NCBI GenBank assembly: GCA_022839625.1
Contig: JALHJL010000025.1
Span: forward strand, 1-47,871
DNA length: 47,871 nt
Direction of reading: 5' to 3'
From: Phycisphaerales bacterium
GTDB taxonomy: Bacteria > Planctomycetota > Phycisphaerae > UBA1845 > Fen-1342
The position numbers were made by a program, and so were the translations under genes. This document shows positions 17,008-24,373 of the stretch, one piece after another. The notes under the pieces were generated by a model. That model ran no database searches. It worked only from the letters and a program-made list of their open reading frames with translations, and was not told where the DNA came from. The first letter of the stretch is position 1. Each line of letters begins with the position of its first letter.

Positions 17008-18050
17008 ACAGGTATCTCCGCCAAAGACTGCACGTGCTGGGCCAGATTCATGTCGACCGGGCAGGCGCGCGAGCACCGGCCGCAGCCGACGCAGCCCAGC
17101 ACGCCCAGCCGCTCCGGCTGGTACGAGAACTTGTGCATCACCCGCTGCCGCCAGCGCTCGCTCTGCTTGGCGCGCGGGTTGTGGCCCGAGGCGTGCAGGG
17201 TGAACAACCCGAAGCCGCACGAATCCCAGCAGCGCAGCCGCACGCCGGCGTACCGCGAGCGCTCGTCCTGGATATCGAAGCACGAGCAGGTCGGGCAGAC
17301 GTACGCGCACGCGCCGCACCCGATGCAACGGAGCGACTGCTCGAGCCATACTTCCCCCCTGGGGAACAGGGCGGGCAGCTTGCTGGAGAGCTTGTCGGCC
17401 GCGAAGCGCGGCGCGATCTTGGCCAGCGCCGCTGATTTCTGGCCCGTCGCTTGCGCTCCGGGCTCGGATGGGCCGTTGGCCGGCGCGAACAGCTCCGGCG
17501 CCAGCTTCACGAGCGCCTGGCCCTTCTCCGTGAGGACCTCGGCGAGGAACTTCGTGGCGTCGAGCGGCGTCAGCAGGATGTCGCTGCCGCGCGTGTCGCC
17601 CGGCCCGCCGCCGACCGACGTGCAGAAGCAGTAATCGTCGCCCTGCGTGCAACTCAAGCCGATCACGGTCGTGTTCGCCAGCTTGGGCTCGAAGTATGCG
17701 TCGCCGGAGTCCCACGTGAAGACGGCCTTCAGCGTCGCGAAGCTCGCCGCGTCGCACGGATGCAGCCCGAACAGCACCGTCGGCTTCGCCTCGGCCGGGA
17801 CCTCTTCGACCGCCACGTCCTTGCCGCCGATCTTGAACCGCAGCATCTGCTCGTAGCGGGGAAACACGGCGGTCTTGGCGGGCCGCGTCGTCTGCACGTA
17901 GTCCGCGGCCACCTGCGCGGCAGTCGTCACTTCCTCGAACTCGACGCGCTCCCCGCTCCGGACCGGTGCGAGGACCCGGTTGCCGGCCGCGGCCAGCTTC
18001 GCGAGCAGCGGGTCGAGCGACGCTTTCTGAAGAATCCTGGTTTCGCTCAT
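17004..18050 (-). CDS. flxB: FlxB-like 4Fe-4S electron-transfer subunit
   Basis: 348 residues from the ATG at 18050, which has AAGGA about 5 nt upstream; an in-frame upstream extension to 18104 is judged non-coding. The protein resembles the beta subunits of sulfhydrogenase and anaerobic sulfite reductase A. The N-terminal part has 'VLFGLHPCDAASFATL' and 'CTQGDDYCFCTS'; the C-terminal part has two ferredoxin-type clusters, 'CIGCGACAYVCP' and 'CVGCGRCSRACP'. It should pass electrons between the flavin subunit FlxA and the other iron-sulfur subunits in the cytoplasm. It overlaps flxA by 4 nt and is separated from flxC by a 136-nt repeat-bearing gap. Confidence 0.85.
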   Translation of the reverse strand: MSETRILQKASLDPLLAKLAAAGNRVLAPVRSGERVEFEEVTTAAQVAADYVQTTRPAKTAVFPRYEQMLRFKIGGKDVAVEEVPAEAKPTVLFGLHPCDAASFATLKAVFTWDSGDAYFEPKLANTTVIGLSCTQGDDYCFCTSVGGGPGDTRGSDILLTPLDATKFLAEVLTEKGQALVKLAPELFAPANGPSEPGAQATGQKSAALAKIAPRFAADKLSSKLPALFPRGEVWLEQSLRCIGCGACAYVCPTCSCFDIQDERSRYAGVRLRCWDSCGFGLFTLHASGHNPRAKQSERWRQRVMHKFSYQPERLGVLGCVGCGRCSRACPVDMNLAQHVQSLAEIPV

Positions 18051-18098
18051 CTTCGTTCCTTGTGCCACCGCTGGGGAGCAGTGCGGCACGCAGCCGGG

Positions 18099-18120
18099 AG
18101 GCAAACCAGAGGTTTGCCCT
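18099..18120. repeat. Perfect short hairpin between flxC and flxB
   Basis: ggcaaacc (18100-18107) pairs with ggtttgcc (18111-18118) around a 3-nt loop. On the transcribed strand it reads gggcaaacctctggtttgcc. It could attenuate flxBA transcription or protect an mRNA end. From memory, this sequence resembles a repeat scattered in planctomycete genomes; that needs a search. Confidence 0.6.
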
Positions 18121-18145
18121 ACTATGACGCGCGGGGGCCTATTCA

Positions 18146-18205
18146 GTCACCCGATAGACTCCTGTGTCACCGGATAAACTCTTCTGTCACCGGATGAACT
18201 CTTCC
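18146..18205. repeat. Three tandem 20-bp copies spanning the flxC stop codon
   Basis: Units GTCACCCGATAGACTCCTGT, GTCACCGGATAAACTCTTCT and GTCACCGGATGAACTCTTCC repeat with a 20-nt period (starts 18146, 18166 and 18186). The last unit is the 3' end of flxC, encoding 'EEFIR' and the stop. The other two lie downstream of it and look like decayed duplications of that end. Confidence 0.85.
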
Positions 18206-18990
18206 TTGTCGTCCGGCTTGTACGCCGCCAGCGCGTAGTCCTTGCGGGTGCTGTAACCCGGCGCGGCGCCGAAGTGGGTCAGGGCCTCCTGGGCCAGCAC
18301 GCGGTTCAACAGGTCAATCCGGATGTTCTCCGGGCAGGCGTCCGCACATGAGCCGCAATCCACGCACCGGCCGGCCAGGTGCATCGCCCGCACGACGTTC
18401 CATTCCAGGTTCCCCAGCGGATCGGACGCCACCGGGATCCACTGCGGCTGATTCACCTCGACGATGCAGCGGTCGCAGTAGCACAGCGGGCACGCCGCCC
18501 GGCACGCGAAACACTTGATGCAGCGGCCCAGCTCCGCCGCCCAGAACGCCCAGCGCTCCTCCAGCGGCAGCGCGCTCACCCGCGTGAGCTCCTGCTGCTG
18601 CTCCGGCGTCAGGCCGCGCGGCTGCGTGGCGAGGTGCTCCTCGATCGCCGCGAAGGTCGGCAGCTCCGTCACCTGCCCGTCGTTCACCGCGAGGGCAAGC
18701 ACCGCCTCGTCCGCAAGCTGGTTCTCGACCGCGTACTGGAGCAGCGTGCGCAAGGTCGTCGGCCGGGCGACCAGCGCCGCCTTGCCCAGAGCGCGGACCT
18801 CGGGCTTGTTCAGGTACGTAGCGAGGTTCTGGCGGCAACGCGCGTCCCAGATGAGCTGCTGCGCCTGCTCCGGGTTGCGAACGAAGAGGGCGCGGGCGCG
18901 CTGGGCGTCGCTGCCCGCGGTGTAACCGATGACGACCTTGACGCTCCCGCTTTCGAGCAACGTCCGCGCTTTCTGCTGCAAAGCTTCCAT
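18187..18990 (-). CDS. flxC: FlxC-like 4Fe-4S subunit
   Basis: 267 residues. The ATG at 18990 shares one base with the flxD stop (TGATG), so the upstream open frame is not used. The N-terminal two-thirds has few recognisable motifs. The C-terminal third holds two iron-sulfur clusters: 'CIKCFACRAACPLCYCDRC' and 'CVDCGSCADACP'. This arrangement, with flxD upstream and flxB downstream, fits the third electron-transfer subunit of Flx-Hdr complexes. It is longer than a simple ferredoxin; the extra N-terminal part may contact FlxB or the partner enzyme. The stop lies inside a 20-bp tandem repeat. Confidence 0.8.
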   Translation of the reverse strand: MEALQQKARTLLESGSVKVVIGYTAGSDAQRARALFVRNPEQAQQLIWDARCRQNLATYLNKPEVRALGKAALVARPTTLRTLLQYAVENQLADEAVLALAVNDGQVTELPTFAAIEEHLATQPRGLTPEQQQELTRVSALPLEERWAFWAAELGRCIKCFACRAACPLCYCDRCIVEVNQPQWIPVASDPLGNLEWNVVRAMHLAGRCVDCGSCADACPENIRIDLLNRVLAQEALTHFGAAPGYSTRKDYALAAYKPDDKEEFIR

Positions 18991-19439
18991 CAGGCCACCT
19001 CCACCGTCTGGGGTTGCCCGTCCAGCCGCTTCGGGAACGCCCGGTACGGCCCGAGCTTGCGGACCTCGTCGACGACGTTGTTCACCAGTTCGGCCCACTT
19101 CGCGCCCTCGGCCGCCGACACCCACGAGAACGTCACCCGCCGCAAGTCCACGCCCATGAAGTCCAGCAGTCGGCGGAACAGAATCCATCGCCGGCGGGCG
19201 TGGAAATTGCCCGCGGTGTAGTGGCAGTCGCCCGGGTGGCAGCCGGAGACGATCACGCCGTCGGCGCCCTGTCCGAAAGCCTGCAACAGCAGCATGAAGT
19301 CGATGCGCCCAGTACACGGCAGGCGGACCATGCGGACGTTGGGAGCGTACTTAATGCGGCTGGTGCCGGTCAGGTCCGCACCCGCGTAGGTGCACCAGTT
19401 GCACACGAAGGCGATCACTTTGGGCTCAAAGTCCGCCAT
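18990..19439 (-). CDS. flxD: MvhD/FlxD-type iron-sulfur subunit
   Basis: 149 residues, matching the MvhD (FlpD) family: 'VIAFVCNWCTYAGADL', 'VRLPCTGRID' and 'VSGCHPGDCHYTAGN' give the conserved cysteines of the [2Fe-2S] protein that hands electrons to HdrA. The ATG at 19439 has AGGAG 6 nt upstream. It overlaps flxC by one base and follows hdrA after a 110-nt gap carrying a heptamer hairpin. In methanogens MvhD links hydrogenase to heterodisulfide reductase; here no hydrogenase gene is present, so the donor is probably NAD(P)H through FlxA. Confidence 0.92.
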   Translation of the reverse strand: MADFEPKVIAFVCNWCTYAGADLTGTSRIKYAPNVRMVRLPCTGRIDFMLLLQAFGQGADGVIVSGCHPGDCHYTAGNFHARRRWILFRRLLDFMGVDLRRVTFSWVSAAEGAKWAELVNNVVDEVRKLGPYRAFPKRLDGQPQTVEVA

Positions 19440-19450
19440 GAGACACTCCT

Positions 19451-19528
19451 GAATTCTGGATTTTGGATTTTGGATCTTGGATTGCAGCGCGGGCCCGGAC
19501 CCAATCCAAAATCCAAAACCTGAATTCC
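19451..19528. repeat. Heptamer-based imperfect inverted repeat between hdrA and flxD
   Basis: The left arm (19451-19484) is gaattc followed by GGATTTT-type heptamers. The right arm (about 19500-19528) is the complementary ccaatccaaaatccaaaacc ending in gaattc, with one heptamer fewer. Sixteen nt separate the arms. In the hdr-flx transcript it would form a long hairpin just before the flxD ribosome-binding site. Confidence 0.75.
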
Positions 19529-19549
19529 AAAATCATCTTCGGCACAGCG

Positions 19550-21541
19550 CTACAACGCCACCAGTTCCGCGTACACCTGCTCGTTCGTGAAGCCCTGCAG
19601 GTCGATCGACTTCGTCCGGCACAGCGCGACGCACGTGCCGCAGCCCTGGCATACGCCCTGGTTGATCTTCGCCACGGTCTTCAGCACCTTGCCGTCGCGC
19701 GACTTGATCTCCTCGCGCTCGATCGCCTGGTACGGGCAGGCCGACTCGCACAGGAAACAGCCCACGCACGTCGACCACAGCGGCGGCGCGGTGCGGTTCA
19801 CCACGGCGACCACCGGCTCCCGCGACAACTCGTCCTTGCTGAACAGGCCGATGACCTTGCTCGCCGCACCGGAAGCCTGCGCCACGGTCTCCGGGATGTC
19901 CTTCGGCGCCTGGCACGCGCCCGCGACGAAGACGCCCGCCGTATTCATCTCCACCGGCCGCAACTTCGGGTGGGCCTCGGACAGGAAATGGTCGCCGTCG
20001 TAGCTCACCTTGAGCTTCTGCGCGAGCTCCTCGGCGTCCGGGTTGGCCACCATCGCCGTCGCGAGGACGACCATGTCGGCCTCGACCTCGATCGGCCGGG
20101 CATTGAGCAGCGTATCGACGCCCTTGACGATCAGCTTGCCGTCGCGCTGGTAGATCCGCGACACGCGGCCGCGGATGTAGTCCACCTCGTCCTCTTCGAT
20201 CGCCCGGCGGACGAACTCCTCGTACATCTTCCCGCCGGCGCGGATGTCCATGTAGAACACGTACGCCTTGCCGCCGTGCACCTTGTGCCGGTACAGCATG
20301 GCGTGCTTGGCGGTGTACATGCAGCAGATTTTCGAGCAGTAATTAATGCCCTTGGCCGGGTCACGCGAGCCGGCGCAGGCGATGAACACGACCGTCTCGG
20401 GCGTCTGGCCGTCTGACGGCCGCTTCATCACACCCAGGGTCGGACCCGAGGCGGATGCGAGCCGCTCGAATTGCAGACCGGTAATCACATCCTTGTACTT
20501 GCCGTAGCCGTACTCGGGGAAGAAGTCCGTGCCCTTGACGTCGTAGCCGGTGGCCACGACGACCGCACCGACCTCCAGCTCGATCAGCTCGTCCTCCTGG
20601 TCGTACCGCAGGGCCTTCGTCGGGCAGACCTTCTCGCACAGCTTGCAGCGGCCGTTCTTGTAGAACGTGCAGCGCGCGCGGTCGATGACCGGCTTGTTCG
20701 GCACGGCTTGCGGGAAGGGCACATAGATCGCCGTACGCAGCCCGAGGCCGGCGTTGAACTCGCTGGGGATCTTCTTGGTCGGGCACTTCGTGGTGCACAA
20801 CCCACAACCGGTGCACAGCTTCTCGTCGATGCTGCGGGCCTTCTTGCGGATCGTCGCCTTGAAGTTGCCGATGAACCCCTCGAGCTTCTCCAGCTCCGAG
20901 TACGTGTACAGCGTGATGTTCGGATGCTGCGCGACCTCGACCATCCGCGGCGTCAGGATGCACTGCGAGCAGTCCAGCGTCGGAAACGTCTCGGAGAGCT
21001 GCGCCATGTGGCCGCCGATCGACGGGTCACGCTCGACCAGCACCACCCTGTGACCGGCGTTGGCGATGTCGAGGCTGGCTTGGATGCCGGCGATCCCGCC
21101 TCCCAGCACGAGGGCCGTCTTCGTAACCGGCACGCTGATCGGGAACAGCGGGTGGTTGCGCTTGACCTTCTCGACCAGGATGCGCACCAGGTCGATCGCC
21201 TTCTCCGTCGTCGCCGGCTCCCGCAGGTGCACCCACGAGCAATGCTCCCGCAGGTTCGCCATCTCGCACAGGTACGGGTTCAGCCCCGCTTCGGCACACG
21301 CCCGGCGGAAGGTCGGCTCGTGCATGCGCGGCGAACAGGCGGCCACGACGACGCCGGTGAGACGTTTCTCCCTGACGGCCTCCTTGATGAGGTTCTGGCC
21401 GGGGTCCGAGCACATGTACTTGTAGTCGATGCTGTGCACCACGCCCGGCAGCTCGCCGCACGCCTGCGCGACTGCCGCCGCATCCACTGTGCCGGCGATG
21501 TTCTCTCCACAATGGCAAACGAAGACGCCGATCCGCGGCAT
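19550..21541 (-). CDS. hdrA: HdrA-type heterodisulfide reductase subunit A (FAD, iron-sulfur)
   Basis: 663 residues. The N-terminal cysteine pair is in 'GVFVCHCGENIAGTVD'. The FAD-binding fold starts at 'ALVLGGGIAGIQASLDIANAG' and is followed by 'LDCSQCILTP'. Ferredoxin motifs are 'CTGCGLCTTKCP', 'CKLCEKVCP', and near the C-terminus 'CVGCFLCESACP' and 'CQGCGTCVALC'. In characterised complexes the HdrA flavin is the site of electron bifurcation, sending one electron to low-potential ferredoxin and one to HdrBC. Length and motif order are normal for the family. It is encoded 2 nt after hdrB. The role here is inferred from family and operon. Confidence 0.95.
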   Translation of the reverse strand: MPRIGVFVCHCGENIAGTVDAAAVAQACGELPGVVHSIDYKYMCSDPGQNLIKEAVREKRLTGVVVAACSPRMHEPTFRRACAEAGLNPYLCEMANLREHCSWVHLREPATTEKAIDLVRILVEKVKRNHPLFPISVPVTKTALVLGGGIAGIQASLDIANAGHRVVLVERDPSIGGHMAQLSETFPTLDCSQCILTPRMVEVAQHPNITLYTYSELEKLEGFIGNFKATIRKKARSIDEKLCTGCGLCTTKCPTKKIPSEFNAGLGLRTAIYVPFPQAVPNKPVIDRARCTFYKNGRCKLCEKVCPTKALRYDQEDELIELEVGAVVVATGYDVKGTDFFPEYGYGKYKDVITGLQFERLASASGPTLGVMKRPSDGQTPETVVFIACAGSRDPAKGINYCSKICCMYTAKHAMLYRHKVHGGKAYVFYMDIRAGGKMYEEFVRRAIEEDEVDYIRGRVSRIYQRDGKLIVKGVDTLLNARPIEVEADMVVLATAMVANPDAEELAQKLKVSYDGDHFLSEAHPKLRPVEMNTAGVFVAGACQAPKDIPETVAQASGAASKVIGLFSKDELSREPVVAVVNRTAPPLWSTCVGCFLCESACPYQAIEREEIKSRDGKVLKTVAKINQGVCQGCGTCVALCRTKSIDLQGFTNEQVYAELVAL

Positions 21542-21543
21542 GG

Positions 21544-22458
21544 CTAGTTTTCCTGTTCCTGGGACACCGTCGCCGTCGGCCGTGCCGCCGGTTCACCGCC
21601 GGCAGGGGCCGGACTGGCGAGTCGCACGGGGACGGCGTGACGGTGCAAGCCGAGTTCGCGTTCCCCCAGCCCGAGCGCGAGCCCAATCACCTGGCTGAGA
21701 TAGAGGACGGGTAGCGCGTACTTCGCCTGACGATGCCGTTCGATGGCGCTGCGCCGCAAGTCGAGGTTTGTGTGGCACATCGGGCAGGCCACGATGATCG
21801 CCTCCGCTCCGCGCGCCGCGGCGTCCGCGACGATGCGGCCGGAGAGCTCGGCCACGCTGGAGGTCCGCGAGACGGACAGCCCCGCCCCGCAGCACTCGAC
21901 CTTGAAGGCCCAGTCCAGCGGCTCGGCGCCCACGAGCTTCATCATCTCGTCCATTTCCTGCGGGTCTTCGGCGCGCGCGCAGGTGCCGATCGACTTTGGC
22001 CGCGTCAGGTAACACCCGTAGTAACACGCGACCTTGTGGGCGAACGGCCGGCGCACCTGTTGTGCAAAGCCGTCCTTGACGCACAGGGCGAGCACTTCGA
22101 GCACGTTCAGCACTTTGGTGCGGGCCGTGAACGGGAGCTCGATGATCCTGGCGATCTCGCCGCGCAGGGCGTCGTCGCGCGTCAACTGCTCGCGCGTCGC
22201 GGCCAGGCGGCTGAAGCACGCGGAGCAGGGCACCAGCAGCTCCGTGATGCCGGCCCGCTCGGCCAGCGCGAGGATGCGGGCCGGCAAGGCGAGGGCCAGC
22301 TTGTGGTTGAGGCTGTGGGCGGCGGTGGCCCCGCAGCAGTTCCAGTCGGGCACCTCGGCCAGCTCGAGCCCGAGCGCGGGCGCGATCGCCAGCAGCGATT
22401 CGTTGTACTCCCGCGACGAGCCTTCCAGCGAGCACCCGGGGAAGAAACCGACTTTCAT
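21544..22458 (-). CDS. hdrB: HdrB-type heterodisulfide reductase subunit B
   Basis: 304 residues with both cysteine-rich CCG modules of HdrB: 'VPDWNCCGATAAHS' with 'VPCSACFSRL', and 'VECCGAGLSVSR' with 'VACPMCHTNL'. In the methanogen enzyme these bind the two non-cubane [4Fe-4S] clusters that split the CoM-S-S-CoB disulfide. Bacteria lack those coenzymes, so the disulfide substrate here is unknown; a small protein such as DsrC or another thiol has been proposed for related systems. The start lies 2 nt from the hdrC stop. A C-terminal tail after about residue 275 is poorly conserved and basic. Confidence 0.94.
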   Translation of the reverse strand: MKVGFFPGCSLEGSSREYNESLLAIAPALGLELAEVPDWNCCGATAAHSLNHKLALALPARILALAERAGITELLVPCSACFSRLAATREQLTRDDALRGEIARIIELPFTARTKVLNVLEVLALCVKDGFAQQVRRPFAHKVACYYGCYLTRPKSIGTCARAEDPQEMDEMMKLVGAEPLDWAFKVECCGAGLSVSRTSSVAELSGRIVADAAARGAEAIIVACPMCHTNLDLRRSAIERHRQAKYALPVLYLSQVIGLALGLGERELGLHRHAVPVRLASPAPAGGEPAARPTATVSQEQEN

Positions 22459-22460
22459 CT

Positions 22461-23036
22461 CTATTCTTCCTTGTGGTCTGTGGTCCGCTCGAAGATCCGG
22501 CTGATCGCGTCCTGACCCTCGATCTTGTGCGGCAGCAGCTTGAGCTTGCCGCGCAGGAGCAACGCCGGGGCCGAGAGCACATCCTGAAGCAGGTGCAGCG
22601 TCTTTAATTTGTACTGGGAGATCAGCCCGACCTCGTGCAGCCGGCCGTTACGGCGGATCGTGTCGAGAAAGGCCTCGTGAAACGCCAGGATGTCCTTGGC
22701 CTTGGGATGCACGAGGCCGCGCCGCAGCGATTCCTGCCGCAGGTACTCCATGATCCGCGGCAGATCGACTTCCTTCGGACAGCGCGCCCCGCAGGTCTCG
22801 CACGTCAGGCACAGCCAGATCGAGAATGCCTTGAGCGCCTCTTCCTCCAGCTCCGGAAACCCGAGTTGCAGCAGCCGCACGATCTGATTGGGGGCGTAGT
22901 CCATCTCCTGCGCGAGCGGGCAGCCCGCCGTGCACTTTCCGCACTGGTAGCAGTTGAAGACCGACTCGCCGGTCGCGGCTCGCATCTTGGCGGGCAAGGT
23001 GTCCGCGTGAGCGGACCCGTGTGAGGAACCGGGCAT
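22461..23036 (-). CDS. hdrC: HdrC-type heterodisulfide reductase subunit C
   Basis: 191 residues from the ATG at 23036, which has GGGAG 7 nt upstream. The frame is open much further upstream, but that part has no resemblance to HdrC. The two ferredoxin motifs are 'CYQCGKCTAGCPLAQEMDYAP' in part and 'CLTCETCGARCPKEVDLP', the usual pair that wires HdrA to HdrB. It is the first gene of the hdrCBA-flxDCBA unit, and a 482-nt spacer lies upstream. Confidence 0.93.
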   Translation of the reverse strand: MPGSSHGSAHADTLPAKMRAATGESVFNCYQCGKCTAGCPLAQEMDYAPNQIVRLLQLGFPELEEEALKAFSIWLCLTCETCGARCPKEVDLPRIMEYLRQESLRRGLVHPKAKDILAFHEAFLDTIRRNGRLHEVGLISQYKLKTLHLLQDVLSAPALLLRGKLKLLPHKIEGQDAISRIFERTTDHKEE

Positions 23037-23114
23037 CCTGTCACTCCCAGGGTCGGAGAACCAAGGCGGAATCGCACCAGGGCCCGTTGTCGGACACCCG
23101 GAGATTAAACCACC

Positions 23115-23143
23115 AATGTACGTAGAGGGTTTCGGGCATGCAA
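23115..23143 (-). promoter_or_regulatory. Weak promoter candidate for the hdr-flx operon
   Basis: On the minus strand TTGCAT (23143-23138) and TACATT (23120-23115) are separated by 17 nt. TTTAAT (23109-23104) is an alternative -10. This is the least GC-rich part of the spacer and lies about 80 nt before hdrC. The -35 match is poor, so the call is tentative. Confidence 0.3.
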
Positions 23144-23444
23144 CGTGCCACGCCTGGTCCGCGTGCTGCGCGCGGCGCAACCATCTATTGGGAATGAGTT
23201 TACATACCCCTGAGGGGCGCACGAACGTCGCCGCGCCCCAGGCCGCCCGCGAAACTTCGCAACCCCTGGGCATTCTGACGCACGCGACAATGCACAGCGT
23301 CACGCGACTAACCGCCCGGAATCGCCCCTGCGTCGCGCCAGGTCCCGCCCTTGAATCGCGCGAAGTCGGAGCGTCGCCTCGCGACCGCCGACGCGCCGAC
23401 TTCTTTTCTAAATCACGGTGCGCGATTCGGCGGCGCGCGTCGGC

Positions 23445-23490
23445 AGGGCGAGCCTCCTGGCGAGCCGCGGCTCGGCGGGAGCCTCGCCCT
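23445..23490. repeat. 46-bp near-perfect palindrome
   Basis: The sequence from agggcgag (23445) to ctcgccct (23490) is almost its own reverse complement, centred on gccgcggc, with few mismatches. It lies just beyond the motB stop and may work as a terminator-like hairpin without a T-tract. It has the look of a dispersed palindromic element rather than a dedicated terminator. Confidence 0.75.
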
Positions 23491-23518
23491 CCCGCGCCGC
23501 ATGATTGCGCACGGTGAT

Positions 23519-24364
23519 CTAGTCCGTTTCCGCCGCCCGGTCGATCTGGATCACCTCCACGCGCTGGTTCGACCGGTGACCGGCCTCCTCGTAAGTCGTC
23601 GGCGTAACGCGTTCGCTGTCCGCGCAGGCCGTGACGCGCAATCGGCTCCAGGGCAGTCCATGCGAGGCCAGCAGCTCGGCGACTGCGCGCGCCCGCTCGT
23701 ACGAGAGTTGCATGCCGCGGTCCTCGCGCCCGTAGGCTTCCTCGGCGCTGCAATGGCCGCGAATGTCCAGGACTGTCTGACATCCCCGAAACTGCTCTGC
23801 CAGTGCCTCCGCCGCGCGGCGAGCGTTCTCGCCAGGCTCGGAAGTTCGTGTGTCAAAGAGGATGTGTCCGCCGACGCCGTACGCCCCCGCCTGACGAATC
23901 GACTGCACATCGTGCTCGTTGCCCTCGAGGCCCTCGTCGGCCGCCTCGCTCATTCCGCGCAAGCGCTCACGGAGCCGCTGAACGAGCAGCAGGTCGCGCA
24001 CGTCCGTCGAGTTGATGTCAACGGGATTATTGAACGCCGCGCGGACGGCGATCGCGAAATCCAGGTCCTGGGCGGTCGGGGCGCCCTTGCCGGACGTCTT
24101 CTCGCCCTCATGGGACATGCCGCCCGCGCTCGCACCCTTCAGCGTCAGCGCCAACAGGATGACCATGAAACCCAACTGCAAGAGGACGTTGTCAGCGAAC
24201 GAGATGAGCCATTCCGGGGCGCCCTCGTGCTCCTCGCCGTGGCCGTGCGACGACGGCCCGTGGCTGCGGTGACCGTTGCCCGCATGCTCCGGCGGCGGTG
24301 CGTGGTTTTCTTCGGCGGCGGGATGTTTGTCTGCCATAGCTGACCACGCCGTTTCGGCGTTCAT
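23519..24364 (-). CDS. motB: MotB/OmpA-family stator protein
   Basis: 281 residues. After a histidine-rich N-terminal stretch of about 40 residues ('HAPPPEHAGNGHRSHGPSSH') comes the single membrane helix with 'PEWLISFADNVLLQLGF'; the aspartate of 'FAD' corresponds to the proton-carrying residue of MotB. The C-terminal OmpA-like peptidoglycan-binding domain (about 145-275) contains 'VLDIRGHCS', 'LSYERARAVAELL' and 'RSNQRVEV'. The ATG at 24364 lies 9 nt after the motA stop; an ATG at 24337 is also possible. With MotA it forms a proton-driven stator. No flagellar genes are nearby, so it could drive a flagellum encoded elsewhere or another envelope device. Confidence 0.88.
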   Translation of the reverse strand: MNAETAWSAMADKHPAAEENHAPPPEHAGNGHRSHGPSSHGHGEEHEGAPEWLISFADNVLLQLGFMVILLALTLKGASAGGMSHEGEKTSGKGAPTAQDLDFAIAVRAAFNNPVDINSTDVRDLLLVQRLRERLRGMSEAADEGLEGNEHDVQSIRQAGAYGVGGHILFDTRTSEPGENARRAAEALAEQFRGCQTVLDIRGHCSAEEAYGREDRGMQLSYERARAVAELLASHGLPWSRLRVTACADSERVTPTTYEEAGHRSNQRVEVIQIDRAAETD

Positions 24365-24373
24365 CCGGCACGT

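Larger units (their letters stand above)
23037..23518. other. Intergenic spacer between motB and hdrC (no gene)
   Basis: A 482-nt stretch holding the 3' side of the motAB operon and the 5' side of the hdr operon, both on the minus strand. It contains a 46-bp palindrome and a weak promoter candidate, listed separately. I see no supported gene. Confidence 0.7.

Noticed and set aside
15412..17634. Plus-strand open frame of 740 codons through the repeat spacer
   Set aside because: Its first part is translated octamer and heptamer repeats, and the rest is antisense to flxA and flxB.
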